From Hahellaceae bacterium (GTDB taxonomy: Bacteria; Pseudomonadota; Gammaproteobacteria; Pseudomonadales; Oleiphilaceae), in contig JADJWY010000023.1 in NCBI GenBank assembly GCA_016716085.1, forward strand, positions 186,001-250,000: a DNA stretch of 64,000 nt, read 5' to 3'. The notes beneath the pieces were generated by a model. That model was not told the DNA's origin. It ran no database searches and was given only the letters and a program-made list of their open reading frames with translations. Both the position numbers and the translations under genes were made by a program. Positions 43,581 to 52,983 of this stretch are shown in pieces; position 1 is the stretch's first letter, and each line of letters starts with the position of its first letter.

Positions 43581-44534
43581 ATGATTACAGGATGCACCGA
43601 CATGACTCTGAAACACATGGATGCTTACCAACAGCACACACTGGCCGACTCTTTCACGGTGATAGGCCGCGGTGTTCACAGCGGTTTGAATGTGGTCATG
43701 ACGGTTATGCCCGCTGAGGCAGATTCCGGCTATGTCTTTTTCCGTAAAGATGTGATCCCGGCCATCGCGGAAGTGCCGGCCCGCTGGAATACGGTCACCG
43801 ATACTCGTCTTTCAACCACCGTGGCGAATCGGTTTGGGATTCGCGTCAGCACTATCGAGCATTTGCTCGCTGCCCTGCACGGTTGCGGTGTCGACAACGC
43901 ACGTATCGTGCTGGATGGGCCGGAAGTGCCCATCATGGACGGCAGCGCCCAGCCTTTTGTTGATTTGATTGAGCAAACCGGCCTGCGCACGTTGACGCGC
44001 CCCCGCATGGCCATCGTCATTACCCGACCGATCGAGATCGAAGAGAACGGTGCAACGGCGGCGCTGCTCCCCGCCCCAACGCCTGAACTGGAAATGTTCA
44101 TTGATTTTCCAGGCACTGCCATCGGTGAACAATCGTATGTCACTCGACTGAATGCGGACTTGTTCTCACGCGAACTGGCCGATTCCCGCACCTTTGGTTT
44201 TTACGAGCAAATCGAGACGCTGAAGCAAATTGGCCTGGCCAAAGGCGGCTCCCTGCAAAATGCCGTGGTGTTTAAGGATCAGCAGATTATGAACAAAGAA
44301 GGCTTGCGTCACCCAGACGAATGCGTTCGTCATAAGGTGCTGGACAGCGTGGGCGACCTGTCATTGGCCGGTGCCGTCATTCTGGGTCGCTTTGTCGGCC
44401 ACAAAAGCGGTCATGCCTTGAACAACCGCTTGCTACGTCAACTGCTGGGCAATGACACCCACTGGTGCCTGTGCACGCTGCAACAGGCCGAAAAAGCCTG
44501 GGATTCACTGGTAGAGCTCGCGGTGGCGGTCTAA
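43581..44534 (+). CDS. lpxC: UDP-3-O-acyl-N-acetylglucosamine deacetylase
   Basis: This zinc enzyme catalyses the committed step of lipid A synthesis. The characteristic motifs are STIEHLLAALHG (Zn-ligand His94), DGPEVPIMDGSA, RHKVLDSVGDL (His and Asp ligands) and GHKSGHALNN. It has 317 aa, near the usual 305. The ATG at 43581 has CGGAG upstream; a second in-frame ATG at 43602 would also leave the enzyme complete. It is not in the usual ftsZ-lpxC position, so this could be a second copy or a rearranged locus. Its 3' end overlaps the convergent metal exporter by 30 bp. Confidence 0.9.
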   Translation: MITGCTDMTLKHMDAYQQHTLADSFTVIGRGVHSGLNVVMTVMPAEADSGYVFFRKDVIPAIAEVPARWNTVTDTRLSTTVANRFGIRVSTIEHLLAALHGCGVDNARIVLDGPEVPIMDGSAQPFVDLIEQTGLRTLTRPRMAIVITRPIEIEENGATAALLPAPTPELEMFIDFPGTAIGEQSYVTRLNADLFSRELADSRTFGFYEQIETLKQIGLAKGGSLQNAVVFKDQQIMNKEGLRHPDECVRHKVLDSVGDLSLAGAVILGRFVGHKSGHALNNRLLRQLLGNDTHWCLCTLQQAEKAWDSLVELAVAV

Positions 44535-45452
44535 GGGACGATCCCGACATCGCTCACCTTTCAGCTCTACCTCAATGGTGGTGTGTTGGAAGCCATAGGG
44601 TGCAAGGCGTAATTCGATGTCTGTCTTGATGCGCTGCAAACCGTCCAGCGACACATCCTCATGCACCTCAACATGACTGGTCAGAACATGATGTTCGCCA
44701 TCTAAAGACCAGACATGCAGGTGATGCACATTCTCGACTGACTCAATGCCGCAGATGTCCGCCCTCAGCCGCTCTGACAGGCCTACCTCTGGGGTTCCCT
44801 GCAGGAAAAGCTGTAGAGTGCTGCGTAGGGTTCGCACTACGTTGACCAGAATGAACACCGTAAAAACGATCGACAGCGCCGGGTCCAGCCAGGGCCAGTC
44901 AACGAACAGCAGCGCCACCGACACGATCAGCACGGCCACCCAACCCAACACATCCTCCAGCAAATGCCAGTTCAGCACACGCTCATTCAAGGTTGAACCG
45001 GCACTGAGCTTGTAGGCAGCGTAGCCGTTGACGGCCACGCCCAGCAACGCAAGCCCGATCATGCCCTCCGCATGTGGCATTTCAGGGTGGAACAACCTCG
45101 GTATCGCCTCGCTCAGCACCCAAATCGAGCCCAGAATCAGGATCAGGCTATTGATCAGCGCACCCAGGAGGGAGAAGCGTCGATAGCCGTAGGTATAGGT
45201 GGTGTCCGGGTCTCGGCGCGCAAGCCTCGCCAATATCCAGGCCAGCCCAATGGCAAGACTGTCGCCCAAATCATGCACGGCGTCAGCAAGGATCGCCGTA
45301 CTGTTGGTGAGCAGACCGCCAATGATCTCAATGACCGCAAACCCCGCATTCAAGGCAAAGGCCCAGGCGATACGCTGCTCGCTGTTACCCTCCGGGGGGT
45401 GGCCATGTGAATGGGCATGACGATGCGCGTGGCCGTGGTGAGAGTGCGCCAT
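44505..45452 (-). CDS. Cation diffusion facilitator (CzcD-like) heavy-metal exporter
   Basis: This inner-membrane protein exchanges Zn2+/Co2+/Cd2+ for protons. The N-terminus is a His-rich metal-binding leader (MAHSHHGHAHRHAHSHGH). Six membrane helices follow, with the metal sites ADAVHDLGD (helix 2) and HLLEDVLGW (helix 5). The C-terminal cytosolic domain carries VHHLHVWSLDGEHHVLTSH. I start at the ATG at 45452, since an upstream in-frame extension lacks family similarity and covers the operator region. It is divergent from arsR, which probably controls it. Confidence 0.88.
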   Translation of the reverse strand: MAHSHHGHAHRHAHSHGHPPEGNSEQRIAWAFALNAGFAVIEIIGGLLTNSTAILADAVHDLGDSLAIGLAWILARLARRDPDTTYTYGYRRFSLLGALINSLILILGSIWVLSEAIPRLFHPEMPHAEGMIGLALLGVAVNGYAAYKLSAGSTLNERVLNWHLLEDVLGWVAVLIVSVALLFVDWPWLDPALSIVFTVFILVNVVRTLRSTLQLFLQGTPEVGLSERLRADICGIESVENVHHLHVWSLDGEHHVLTSHVEVHEDVSLDGLQRIKTDIELRLAPYGFQHTTIEVELKGERCRDRPLDRHRELYQ

Positions 45453-45477
45453 GGGATGATGAGGCTCCGGCAGTTGA

Positions 45478-45497
45478 ATATACGTTATTACATATAT
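45478..45497. promoter_or_regulatory. AT-rich imperfect palindrome, candidate ArsR/SmtB operator
   Basis: ATATACGTTATTACATATAT matches its own reverse complement at about 15 of 20 positions and lies in the 105-bp gap between the divergent exporter and arsR genes. ArsR/SmtB repressors bind such AT-rich palindromes; the assignment is by position and symmetry. Confidence 0.45.
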
Positions 45498-45557
45498 ATT
45501 ATCTTGTGCATGTTCGACCGTGTGCAAGTAGAATTTTACCCCTGTCGGAAAGTAACG

Positions 45558-45944
45558 ATGACCCACCTTAGCCCCGTGCAGTTCTATAAGTGTTTGAGCG
45601 ATGAGACGCGTTTACGCTGTCTGTTACTGATCACGCAGGCAGGCGAACTTTGTGTGTGCGAACTGATGGCGGCGCTGGACGAGATCCAACCCAAAGTTTC
45701 CCGCCATCTGGCACAGTTAAGAAAGGCCGAACTCCTGCTGGACAGACGCCAGGGGCAGTGGGTGTTTTACCGCCTCAACCCCGACCTGCCGGCATGGGCC
45801 AGCAGTGTGCTGAATGCGACTGCTCAGGCAAACACGGTCTTTTTGCGCGATAACCACATGCGTCTGGAGGCAATGGGCGATCGCCCAACGCGACAGACCT
45901 GCTGTCAGGGCAACACCCTATTAAAAGGACACATAAATGTCTGA
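45558..45944 (+). CDS. ArsR-family metalloregulator
   Basis: This 128-aa winged-helix repressor contains ELCVCELM, the CxC motif that binds As(III)/Sb(III) or soft metals in the helix preceding recognition, then the recognition helix QPKVSRHLAQLRKAELL and the wing DRRQGQWVFYRL. The ATG at 45558 (GGAAAG upstream) is preferred; the longer open frame overlaps the exporter. It overlaps the next gene by 8 bp, forming an operon with the ATP-grasp-like protein, and is divergent from the CDF exporter. Release from DNA on metal binding would induce both. Confidence 0.88.
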   Translation: MTHLSPVQFYKCLSDETRLRCLLLITQAGELCVCELMAALDEIQPKVSRHLAQLRKAELLLDRRQGQWVFYRLNPDLPAWASSVLNATAQANTVFLRDNHMRLEAMGDRPTRQTCCQGNTLLKGHINV

Positions 45945-47241
45945 GACCTGCACCACGCGCTGCGCCATCTCGGAGGCGGTCACACGACTCAATCGGGAGT
46001 GCTTTTGTGTGAGTCTGGATGAAAACGCGCTCAGTCATGCGCTGGAAGTTGAACTTGGCACGCCCGGCCTTTATGCCCTGACCCGCGAGCGCTGCCCTTA
46101 CCTGTTTTCATCGCAGCCGGTGTTTGTGTCACAAGCCCAGCTCAGCCAGATGCGGGCCGTGATCGACGCGGTGGAATCTGTGGTTCAGTCCCCGGCATGG
46201 CGCACGCATCGGCTGGCCTCAGCCGCAGACATCGTGCGACACGACCCCCGCGGTGCCCATAGCGTATTCATGGGCTATGATTTTCACATCGGTCGTGAGT
46301 CGGTCGGCCTTATCGAAATCAATACCAATGCCGGCGGCGCACTCTTGAATGCCGCGCTGGCACGCGCGCAGCAGGCGTGCTGCCCCGCGGTGACCCAACT
46401 GGTGCTGCCGGCGGGGATATCCTCTGCATTGGAGGAGGCCATCGTGCAGATGTTTCAGCAGGAATGGCAGTCAGGCCGACCGGAACACCCCCTTCGCACC
46501 GTCGCCATCGTCGATGACGCCCCGGAACAACAGTATCTCTACCCCGAATTCTGCCTGTTTCAGGCGCTGTTTCAGCGTCACGGCATCCGTGCGGTGATTG
46601 CCTCGCCGCAGCAGCTATCCTTCTCACAGGGTATGCTGCGGATCGGCGACCTGGCCATCGACCTGGTCTATAACCGCCTGACCGATTTTCAACTGGAGCA
46701 GCCCGGAAATACCGCCCTGCGCGAGGCCTATTTAGCCAATGCCGTGACCCTGACGCCCCACCCGCAAGCGCATGCGCTCTACGCCGACAAGCGCAATCTG
46801 GCCGTGTTGACAGACCCGGCGGCGCTGAACGCGCTGGGCGTTTCCGAAGGCATTCAGCAGGTGTTACTCAAGGGTATTCCCCGCACTGAGGTGGTCGATC
46901 CGGCGCATGCCGAACGACTCTGGGCTACCCGCAAAAATCTGTTTTTTAAGCCGGCCAGTGGTTATGGCAGCAAGGCAGCCTGGCGCGGCGACAAAATCAC
47001 CAAACGGGTGTGGGCTGAGATTCTTGCCGGTGATTATGTTGCTCAGGCCCTGGTTATGCCGGGCGAACGCCACGGTGTGAGTGAATCGGAGCCGCTCATT
47101 TTCAAATACGATGTCCGCAACTATGTTTACAACGGTTCAATTCAGTGGGTTGCGGCCCGACTCTACCAGGGACAGACCACCAACTTCCGCACCCCCGGCG
47201 GCGGCTTTGCTCCGGTTTACAGCTGCCTGAAAGGCAGCTAG
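45937..47241 (+). CDS. ATP-grasp-like protein of unknown function in a metal-responsive operon
   Basis: This 434-aa cytoplasmic protein's function is not known to me. The N-terminus carries several Cys residues (SETCTTRCAIS, NRECFCVSLDE). The middle has GLIEINTNAGGALLNAALA and a Rossmann-like region (RTVAIVDDAPEQQYLYPEF). The C-terminus resembles an ATP-grasp ligase: FFKPASGYGSKAAWRGDK with nucleotide-binding Lys and Gly-rich loop, YVAQALVMPGER, then KYDVRNYVYNG and NFRTPGGGFAPVYS. ATP-grasp enzymes join an acid to an amine or thiol. Overlap with arsR suggests induction by metal or metalloid; synthesis of a thiol or chelating peptide is a hypothesis only. Confidence 0.65.
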   Translation: MSETCTTRCAISEAVTRLNRECFCVSLDENALSHALEVELGTPGLYALTRERCPYLFSSQPVFVSQAQLSQMRAVIDAVESVVQSPAWRTHRLASAADIVRHDPRGAHSVFMGYDFHIGRESVGLIEINTNAGGALLNAALARAQQACCPAVTQLVLPAGISSALEEAIVQMFQQEWQSGRPEHPLRTVAIVDDAPEQQYLYPEFCLFQALFQRHGIRAVIASPQQLSFSQGMLRIGDLAIDLVYNRLTDFQLEQPGNTALREAYLANAVTLTPHPQAHALYADKRNLAVLTDPAALNALGVSEGIQQVLLKGIPRTEVVDPAHAERLWATRKNLFFKPASGYGSKAAWRGDKITKRVWAEILAGDYVAQALVMPGERHGVSESEPLIFKYDVRNYVYNGSIQWVAARLYQGQTTNFRTPGGGFAPVYSCLKGS

Positions 47242-47292
47242 CCCAGCTGCTGAAAACGGCCGCAGATGGCAGCCCACGGCAGACACCGCCAC

Positions 47293-48729
47293 TTAAAGTC
47301 CGTAGCTGTTATCGATCAACACTTCCACCCGACGGTTGGCCGCCCGGCCTTCCGGGGTTTCATTATTGGCCACCGGACGCTCCTTGCCATACCCGGTGGA
47401 GGTCACCCGATCACCATTGACGCCGCCGACATCAATAATGAAACGCGCCACTTTGTCCGCGCGGTCGATCGACAGGTTTTTGTTCGTCAGCGCATCGCCC
47501 ACCGTATCCGTATGCCCTGAAATGAGGATGCGGGCGTTCGGAAATTCTTCAATCGCCTTGATAATCTTGGTCAGCATGGCGAAATTATCCGACTGGATCT
47601 CACTGCGGCCAGAGGGAAAGCGGAACCCGTGCGCGCGAATCAGCACGTTGTCCGCCTGACGGTACACTTCAGCTTCTGCACTGGTGAACATCGACTGGAT
47701 GCGGGCAAATTTATCTGCGATGGCCTTGTCCTGGTCGGTGCGGGCGCGCGCAGAATTCATGATTGAGTCTTTTTCCAGGGTCAGCGCCGCAATCTGCTCC
47801 TCCGCCTGCTTCAATTGCGCCTGCAACATCACAACCTCTGGTCCCGCCGCCCCCATTGACGTCGCCAGGCCATTGATCACCTGTTTATTGGGCTGGTCAT
47901 AGCGCACGTTCGGCTCGACCTGTACAACTGCCCGACTCAGTTGATCCTGATACCACAGCACGATGTCCTCATAGCTGAAGTCAGAGTTGCGGTAGTTTTT
48001 GATGATATCGGTGATCTCGGTTGCGCGACGGGCGTGATACTGCGCTTGCTGAGCATGACGGGCGGCCTTTTCGCGGCTGGTGCGATCAGCATCGAGAACA
48101 CTTTGCGCCAAACCAACCTCTTCCAGAGCCAGGGCATAGGTTTTAGGCGCATAGGCCTCGGCACCTGCACGCTTGGCTTCATCGATCGCCAGCTGAGCCT
48201 GATCAATGGTGCTATCTTTCAGCGTTTGCAGTTCCAGCGCGGAGTAAAGCGCAATCACATCGGCCCGTCCAGCCTTGGCACTGTCCAGACGGCCTTGCTC
48301 CAGCATACCGGTCAAATCCTTGAAGGCGAGCTCGGCTGCCTCAAATTCTTTCTTTCGATAGGTGTCACTGCCCACCGCCAGCGCCTTGCCGCGCGCATTG
48401 ATCACTTCTTCAAAAATATCACGGGAGGAGACCGTAATGCTTTGAGCTTTGCGGAGCGTCATCAGACCTTCACCGGCGTATTTCTCGGCATCAGGATGGT
48501 TGGCGGCGGCCCATTGCAGCGATTTGTCGTAGCTCTGTCGGGCCTGGGCGAAGGTCAGCGGGGACAGCAGGTCTACTTCATCTTTATCCGAAACATCAAG
48601 AGCCTGCTTCAATTCCGCCACGGCAGGAAAGGTCTGCATGATGACGGTTTCGCTCAGTGTCACCTGGTTGGCGCACCCGCCCAGCGTCAAGCCGAGCGCC
48701 AGCGCCGCAATGATGGGTCGCAATTGCAT
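47293..48729 (-). CDS. OmpA-family peptidoglycan-binding lipoprotein
   Basis: This 478-aa lipoprotein has the lipobox TLGGCAN with Cys19 as the acylated residue after a short signal peptide. A long alpha-helical middle (residues about 30-330, Ala/Gln/Glu-rich) is followed by the OmpA C-terminal domain: FPSGRSEIQSDNF, ILISGHTDTVGDALTNKNLS and GKERPVANNETPEGRAANRR, which bind diaminopimelate in peptidoglycan. The ATG at 48729 is preceded by AGAGAGG. It would sit at the outer membrane and tether it to the wall. Confidence 0.88.
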   Translation of the reverse strand: MQLRPIIAALALGLTLGGCANQVTLSETVIMQTFPAVAELKQALDVSDKDEVDLLSPLTFAQARQSYDKSLQWAAANHPDAEKYAGEGLMTLRKAQSITVSSRDIFEEVINARGKALAVGSDTYRKKEFEAAELAFKDLTGMLEQGRLDSAKAGRADVIALYSALELQTLKDSTIDQAQLAIDEAKRAGAEAYAPKTYALALEEVGLAQSVLDADRTSREKAARHAQQAQYHARRATEITDIIKNYRNSDFSYEDIVLWYQDQLSRAVVQVEPNVRYDQPNKQVINGLATSMGAAGPEVVMLQAQLKQAEEQIAALTLEKDSIMNSARARTDQDKAIADKFARIQSMFTSAEAEVYRQADNVLIRAHGFRFPSGRSEIQSDNFAMLTKIIKAIEEFPNARILISGHTDTVGDALTNKNLSIDRADKVARFIIDVGGVNGDRVTSTGYGKERPVANNETPEGRAANRRVEVLIDNSYGL

Positions 48730-48837
48730 GTGAGATCCTCTCTTCTGCGTAAAAATTGTGCCCATGATAATCACCGCAGCGCCGTCCGTACACCGCGGAA
48801 TCCCGCTATCTCTCGCATAATCCGGCTATTATTCAGG

Positions 48838-50454
48838 CTAAACCTGCGCGTTTTTAGCCTGAATATACTCACTCAGCTTCGCTTCGGCCTGATCGCCGAA
48901 AAATAAATGGCAGGCCTCATGTAAACCCGGTGCGTTAATGACATCGTCGTGACGCACCACCAGCGAGATTTTAGAACGGCGCCGCAGGAAGTCCTCCAGA
49001 CGGGTAATCATTTCATATTTGGCCGCATGCTTGATTTCGCAGCGCAGGTATTCAGCATTTTCAATCAACAACTTAGCTTCTTCCGGGTCTTGTCGGATGG
49101 ATTCCAGCATGGAGATCGCGCCGCGCCCGTAGCGCCGCCACAACCGGGAGGTGAGCGGTTCAGAGGACGACGTCGGCGTGAGGTCATCCAGCCCCATGAG
49201 GGCGGCCTGATGCAGAAACTCTTCTTTGATGTCCTTATCGGGTTCGCCGTACCACTTGCGTGCCGGATAGGGTATCGCAATACCGAAACTACGGATCCAT
49301 TCGCAGATTTCATCCCCGACATTGATGCAGTCGGTCAGTTTGCCGCCGAAAATGGTGAGGTGTCGACTGTCCCGGTTCGTATCGATGGCGTGTTTACGGG
49401 ATAGCTTGACCCAATCTGCCTTGTCACTACCGGAACGATGCTGTGCGAGTGGCCGGACACCACAGCGTTCGGAAATGATGTCTTTCTCAGTAAGGGGTTC
49501 CTTGAGGTTCAACAAGGCGTTGGCATTCGTCAGGACAAACTGTCGATCTTCCGGGGTGACCGCCGTCTCAGGTGTTGGCACCTGGGTATCAGTCGTGCCG
49601 ATACAGGTTTTGGGCCCCATCGGAATGACGAAAAACAAGCGGCCATCACTGGCGAAAAACGTCAGAACTTTCTGGCTGGGTGTCACCCGATCCACAATCA
49701 GATGAATGCCCTTTGAAAACAGATGATGATGAGGGGTGGTTTCACCACTCATTTGATTATGCGCGTCGGCATAGGGCCCACAGGCATTGATAAGGCTTTT
49801 TGCCGCGATACGAAAGGTTTCGCCGGTCTCTTCGTCACGGGCTTGTACGCGCCATTGGCCCTCTTCAAAGGTCGCCGCCGTGGATGCGACATAATTTGCG
49901 GCGATCGCGCCGTAGTTCATGGCTGAGCGAATGAAGTTAAAGACAAAACGGGCATCGTTGTCGTAGAGGTAGCAGTCAGAGTATTCAAAACCGGCCTGCA
50001 CGCGTTCGGTGTTGATGACGGATTCGGCTTCCGCCAGCCGACGGCGAGTCAGGTATTCCGGTGGCCGGGTGGCAAAGCGACCAAACACCCAGTACAGAAT
50101 CGTACCCAGATACACAAACAGCACCGGCATCCGAAAACCTTTTTGAATCGAGGTCAGAAAACGGATCTCTTTCACGGTCGAGGGGTAGCTGCGCATCAAC
50201 AGGTTGCGACTTTTGCACAGTCCATTCACCAACCGGTATTCATGGCTTTCCAGGTACTTGATGCCTCCCCAGGCCAAATTGGAGGAATTTGAACTGGTGG
50301 TTGAGGCAAAGTCGGCCCGGTCGATGAGCGCGACTTTGGCCCCTCGCGCCGCCAGCGCTGCGGCCGACACTGCGCCGTTGATTCCGCCCCCGACGATGAG
50401 TACATCAAACAGGGTTGTTTTGAGTTTTTGCAGATTGGTTTGACGATGGAGCAT
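48838..50454 (-). CDS. glpD: FAD-dependent glycerol-3-phosphate dehydrogenase
   Basis: This aerobic enzyme oxidises glycerol-3-phosphate to dihydroxyacetone phosphate at the inner membrane and feeds electrons to quinone. FAD-binding GGGINGAVSAAALAARG is near the N-terminus, followed by TTSSNSSNLAWGGIKYLE and, in the substrate domain, VRPLAQHRSGSDKADWVKLS, then IFGGKLTDC. The C-terminal helical domain matches the family. The start is uncertain between ATG 50478 and ATG 50454; I prefer the latter because GGAA lies 9 nt upstream. No glpF/glpK neighbours are seen. Confidence 0.85.
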   Translation of the reverse strand: MLHRQTNLQKLKTTLFDVLIVGGGINGAVSAAALAARGAKVALIDRADFASTTSSNSSNLAWGGIKYLESHEYRLVNGLCKSRNLLMRSYPSTVKEIRFLTSIQKGFRMPVLFVYLGTILYWVFGRFATRPPEYLTRRRLAEAESVINTERVQAGFEYSDCYLYDNDARFVFNFIRSAMNYGAIAANYVASTAATFEEGQWRVQARDEETGETFRIAAKSLINACGPYADAHNQMSGETTPHHHLFSKGIHLIVDRVTPSQKVLTFFASDGRLFFVIPMGPKTCIGTTDTQVPTPETAVTPEDRQFVLTNANALLNLKEPLTEKDIISERCGVRPLAQHRSGSDKADWVKLSRKHAIDTNRDSRHLTIFGGKLTDCINVGDEICEWIRSFGIAIPYPARKWYGEPDKDIKEEFLHQAALMGLDDLTPTSSSEPLTSRLWRRYGRGAISMLESIRQDPEEAKLLIENAEYLRCEIKHAAKYEMITRLEDFLRRRSKISLVVRHDDVINAPGLHEACHLFFGDQAEAKLSEYIQAKNAQV

Positions 50455-50663
50455 GCAGACGGTTCCAAATAGTGACATTGGTCACAAATAAGCATAGTAC
50501 GGCTTTGACACAGGCTAATAATCCTGTTTTGCATATAGAGGGCTATTGTAGCGTTTTGAAAAGGCCCCTAAACTGCGTCGATCAAGGATTGTTCCAGTCA
50601 TGGATGGTTTTTATTCAACATTGTGCCACCGGGCCTCAACCCAAAGCCACTGAGTAACACGAC

Positions 50664-51443
50664 ATGGACGCTGTTTCCCACCCTGAATCCCCCAGTGCGT
50701 CCATCGCACGCGACCGGCTGCTGAACGAAACCCAATCCGGGCTGGCTGCTGGCAGTCTTGATGGCGCGCTGGCCAGTCGGATCATGCATATTCAGCAACG
50801 CCAGGCGGGGGGTGCGCCGGCCTGGTCTGTCACCGAGCGACTGCCGCGCAAAGCCACTCCGCTCATCTGGCTGGGGTTGCCTGCGGTCTTTTTCCTCATT
50901 TTTCTGATTGTTCTCGTCAGCCGCCTCGTTGCGCAGCCAAAGGAAGCGGCACCACTACTGCTCTCGCCTGCCGAACTGAGCAGCCGGGTAGTCGATGTGG
51001 AGTCAACGCTGGATGTGTTACGCAAGGACACCGACCGCCTGGACCAGGGACTCAGCTATAGTCTCGATCAGATTGAAACCCTCTATCAAAAAATGGATCA
51101 GGTGACACTCGCGCTCGAAAATCAACAGGTGCGCACCTCACACTGGATCCAGGAACGTAATCCCAACCATTTCAGCATTCAGCTGATTGGTGCCCGCAGC
51201 CAGGTAAATCTGCAAAAATTTGCTGAATATCATGGTGAAGCGCTGTCAGGTATGCCAGTCTTCATCCTGGAAGGGTCGCATGAAGGGCAGCCATGGTACA
51301 GTTTGTATGTGGGTGACTTTGAAGACGCATCATCGGCCGAGCGAACCATGCAAACGTTACCTCAGGTACTGCGTGACAGTGGCCCTTGGGTGCGACGTAT
51401 TGGCAATATCAGAGGCGATACCGCCATTGCCAATGGTCCCTGA
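50664..51443 (+). CDS. SPOR-domain inner-membrane protein (DamX-like layout)
   Basis: This 259-aa protein has a cytoplasmic N-terminus, a single transmembrane helix (about 68-90, IWLGLPAVFFLIFLIVLVS), a periplasmic coiled coil (VDVESTLDVLRKDTDRLDQG) and a C-terminal SPOR domain (HFSIQLIGARSQVNLQKFAE, PWYSLYVGDFEDASSAERTM). SPOR domains bind denuded glycan strands at the division site, so a role in septation or wall remodelling is likely. It is a single gene with no clear operon partner. Confidence 0.82.
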   Translation: MDAVSHPESPSASIARDRLLNETQSGLAAGSLDGALASRIMHIQQRQAGGAPAWSVTERLPRKATPLIWLGLPAVFFLIFLIVLVSRLVAQPKEAAPLLLSPAELSSRVVDVESTLDVLRKDTDRLDQGLSYSLDQIETLYQKMDQVTLALENQQVRTSHWIQERNPNHFSIQLIGARSQVNLQKFAEYHGEALSGMPVFILEGSHEGQPWYSLYVGDFEDASSAERTMQTLPQVLRDSGPWVRRIGNIRGDTAIANGP

Positions 51444-51517
51444 CGACCCACAACGTCGAGCCTTAAACTGATCAGGGTCAGTTAACCGGAAAGCAGCCTT
51501 GCCATTGCACGATCAAA

Positions 51518-51949
51518 ATGGGAAACTCCAGCCGCATTCCACCTAAGAAAGGTCCTACGCTGACCGTGTTGTTCAGACTTCGCCAAACGCTATCAACAAG
51601 CGCACAGATGTTTCTGGTGTTGCTGTGTCTACAGTCAATCATGCCTCTTGGCGTGATGGCAGGTGATCGTGCGAACGGCGAGAACTGGCTTACGCTATGC
51701 GGCGATGTCTTTGCGCTTGAGCAGGCGACTGAATCAGGTTCAGACCCTCTGCCCTCAGCAGAGCACGGACTGCAACATTGTGTATTCTCACAAATCTCGG
51801 GGATGGCGTTTCTAACAAGCGACCGCCTGCACCTAGAAAATCCCTCGCTCGTCGCCCATGACATCCATCACAGAATCGAAACGACTCCCGAGCGTTTCTC
51901 GCCCCACCTGCGTCCACCCTCCCGCGCGCCGCCCTTCCTGATGGGCTAA
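51518..51949 (+). CDS. DUF2946-like small exported protein of the copper operon
   Basis: This 143-aa protein has an N-terminal hydrophobic segment (AQMFLVLLCLQSIMPLGVMA) and the spaced elements WLTLCGDV, HCVFSQISGMAF and a Pro-rich tail RPPSRAPPFLMG. This resembles DUF2946 proteins, which often accompany copper-uptake genes; the resemblance is moderate. It lies upstream of mbnP on the same strand, 111 bp away, with a weak hairpin (CCAGGT/ACCTGG, about 51992-52007) between them. Confidence 0.5.
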   Translation: MGNSSRIPPKKGPTLTVLFRLRQTLSTSAQMFLVLLCLQSIMPLGVMAGDRANGENWLTLCGDVFALEQATESGSDPLPSAEHGLQHCVFSQISGMAFLTSDRLHLENPSLVAHDIHHRIETTPERFSPHLRPPSRAPPFLMG

Positions 51950-52060
51950 TCCCGCGGTAAATCATTGCTTCGCCGAATCGAGGACTCGCTGCCAGGTTTT
52001 TACCTGGGCCTGTGGTTTCTCTAAAGATCGTTTATTTACATTTATCAGGATAGAACTATC

Positions 52061-52970
52061 ATGCAACCCGCATTCAAATTTTCGTTCGCACTCACCACTA
52101 TTGTCTCCGCGCTTGCTGGCTGTAGCAGCTCAGACACCGCGACCGTACTCACCCCCACCGATGTCACCATACCCTTCGAGGCGGAGGCCAATGGCCAGCC
52201 CATCAACTGCGACACCCCATTGACGGGTCTCGGCACCACCAGTCTGAGGGCAACAGTTAAAGATTTCCCGTTTTTATGTGCACAACGTCCAACTAACAAC
52301 CAACCTCGGCAATGCGCGAACCCTTACACTGGCCGCGAATGACTGGCAGCAATCCGATACCGGCATTGCCCTGATCGACTTTCAGGACAAGGCAGACGCC
52401 TGTGCCGGAGACACCAAGGAAACGCATACGTCGCTAACGGGTCAGGTTCCTCTGGCATCCGGAGAATCCATCACCGGTCTGACCTTTAGTATCGGTGTTC
52501 CCGCAAGTGAGAATCATCAAAATCAGGTCGCCGCCAGCACGCCACTCAATCTTTCAAGCCTGTTCTGGTCCTGGCAAAGTGGTTACAAACATATGCGCCT
52601 GGATGTCGCCCCGGAAGGCGGGATCACTCGGCCTACGGATTCTGGTTTCTCCGGTACAACCTGGAACCTTCACCTTGGCAGTACTGACTGTACAGACGAT
52701 GCACAGAACGGTGACGAAGTCTCTTGCGGGCGAAACAATCGTCCTGACATTATCCTGACAGATTTTGACCCGACCCAGAACCATGTATTTTTCGACTATG
52801 CCGCACTGGTGGCAGGTGCAAATCTGAGCGAAGATAGCGCCGGACCGGCGGGATGTATGTCAGGTTTGACCGACACGGAGTGTAGCCCTGTTTTTGCGGC
52901 ACTGGGACTCAATCTGACATCCGGGAATACGGACACCTCACTCACACAATCTGTGTTCAGCGTGCGCTAA
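52061..52970 (+). pseudogene. mbnP: MbnP-family copper-binding lipoprotein, one frameshift
   Basis: The gene starts MQPAFKFSFALTTIVSAL with a lipobox (LAGC) and continues TIPFEAEANGQPINCD. Near 52275 an extra C in TTTCCCG shifts the frame; the other frame gives the family hallmark FRFYVHNVQLTTNLGNARTL, then LFWSWQSGYKHMRLDV (the tryptophan region that MbnH oxidises to kynurenine) and the four-Cys region (CTDDAQNGDEVSC, CMSGLTDTEC). The restored product is about 302 aa, normal for MbnP. The neighbouring mbnH is intact, so a sequencing error is plausible. Confidence 0.85.
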
Positions 52971-52983
52971 CGAGGACAAGCTC

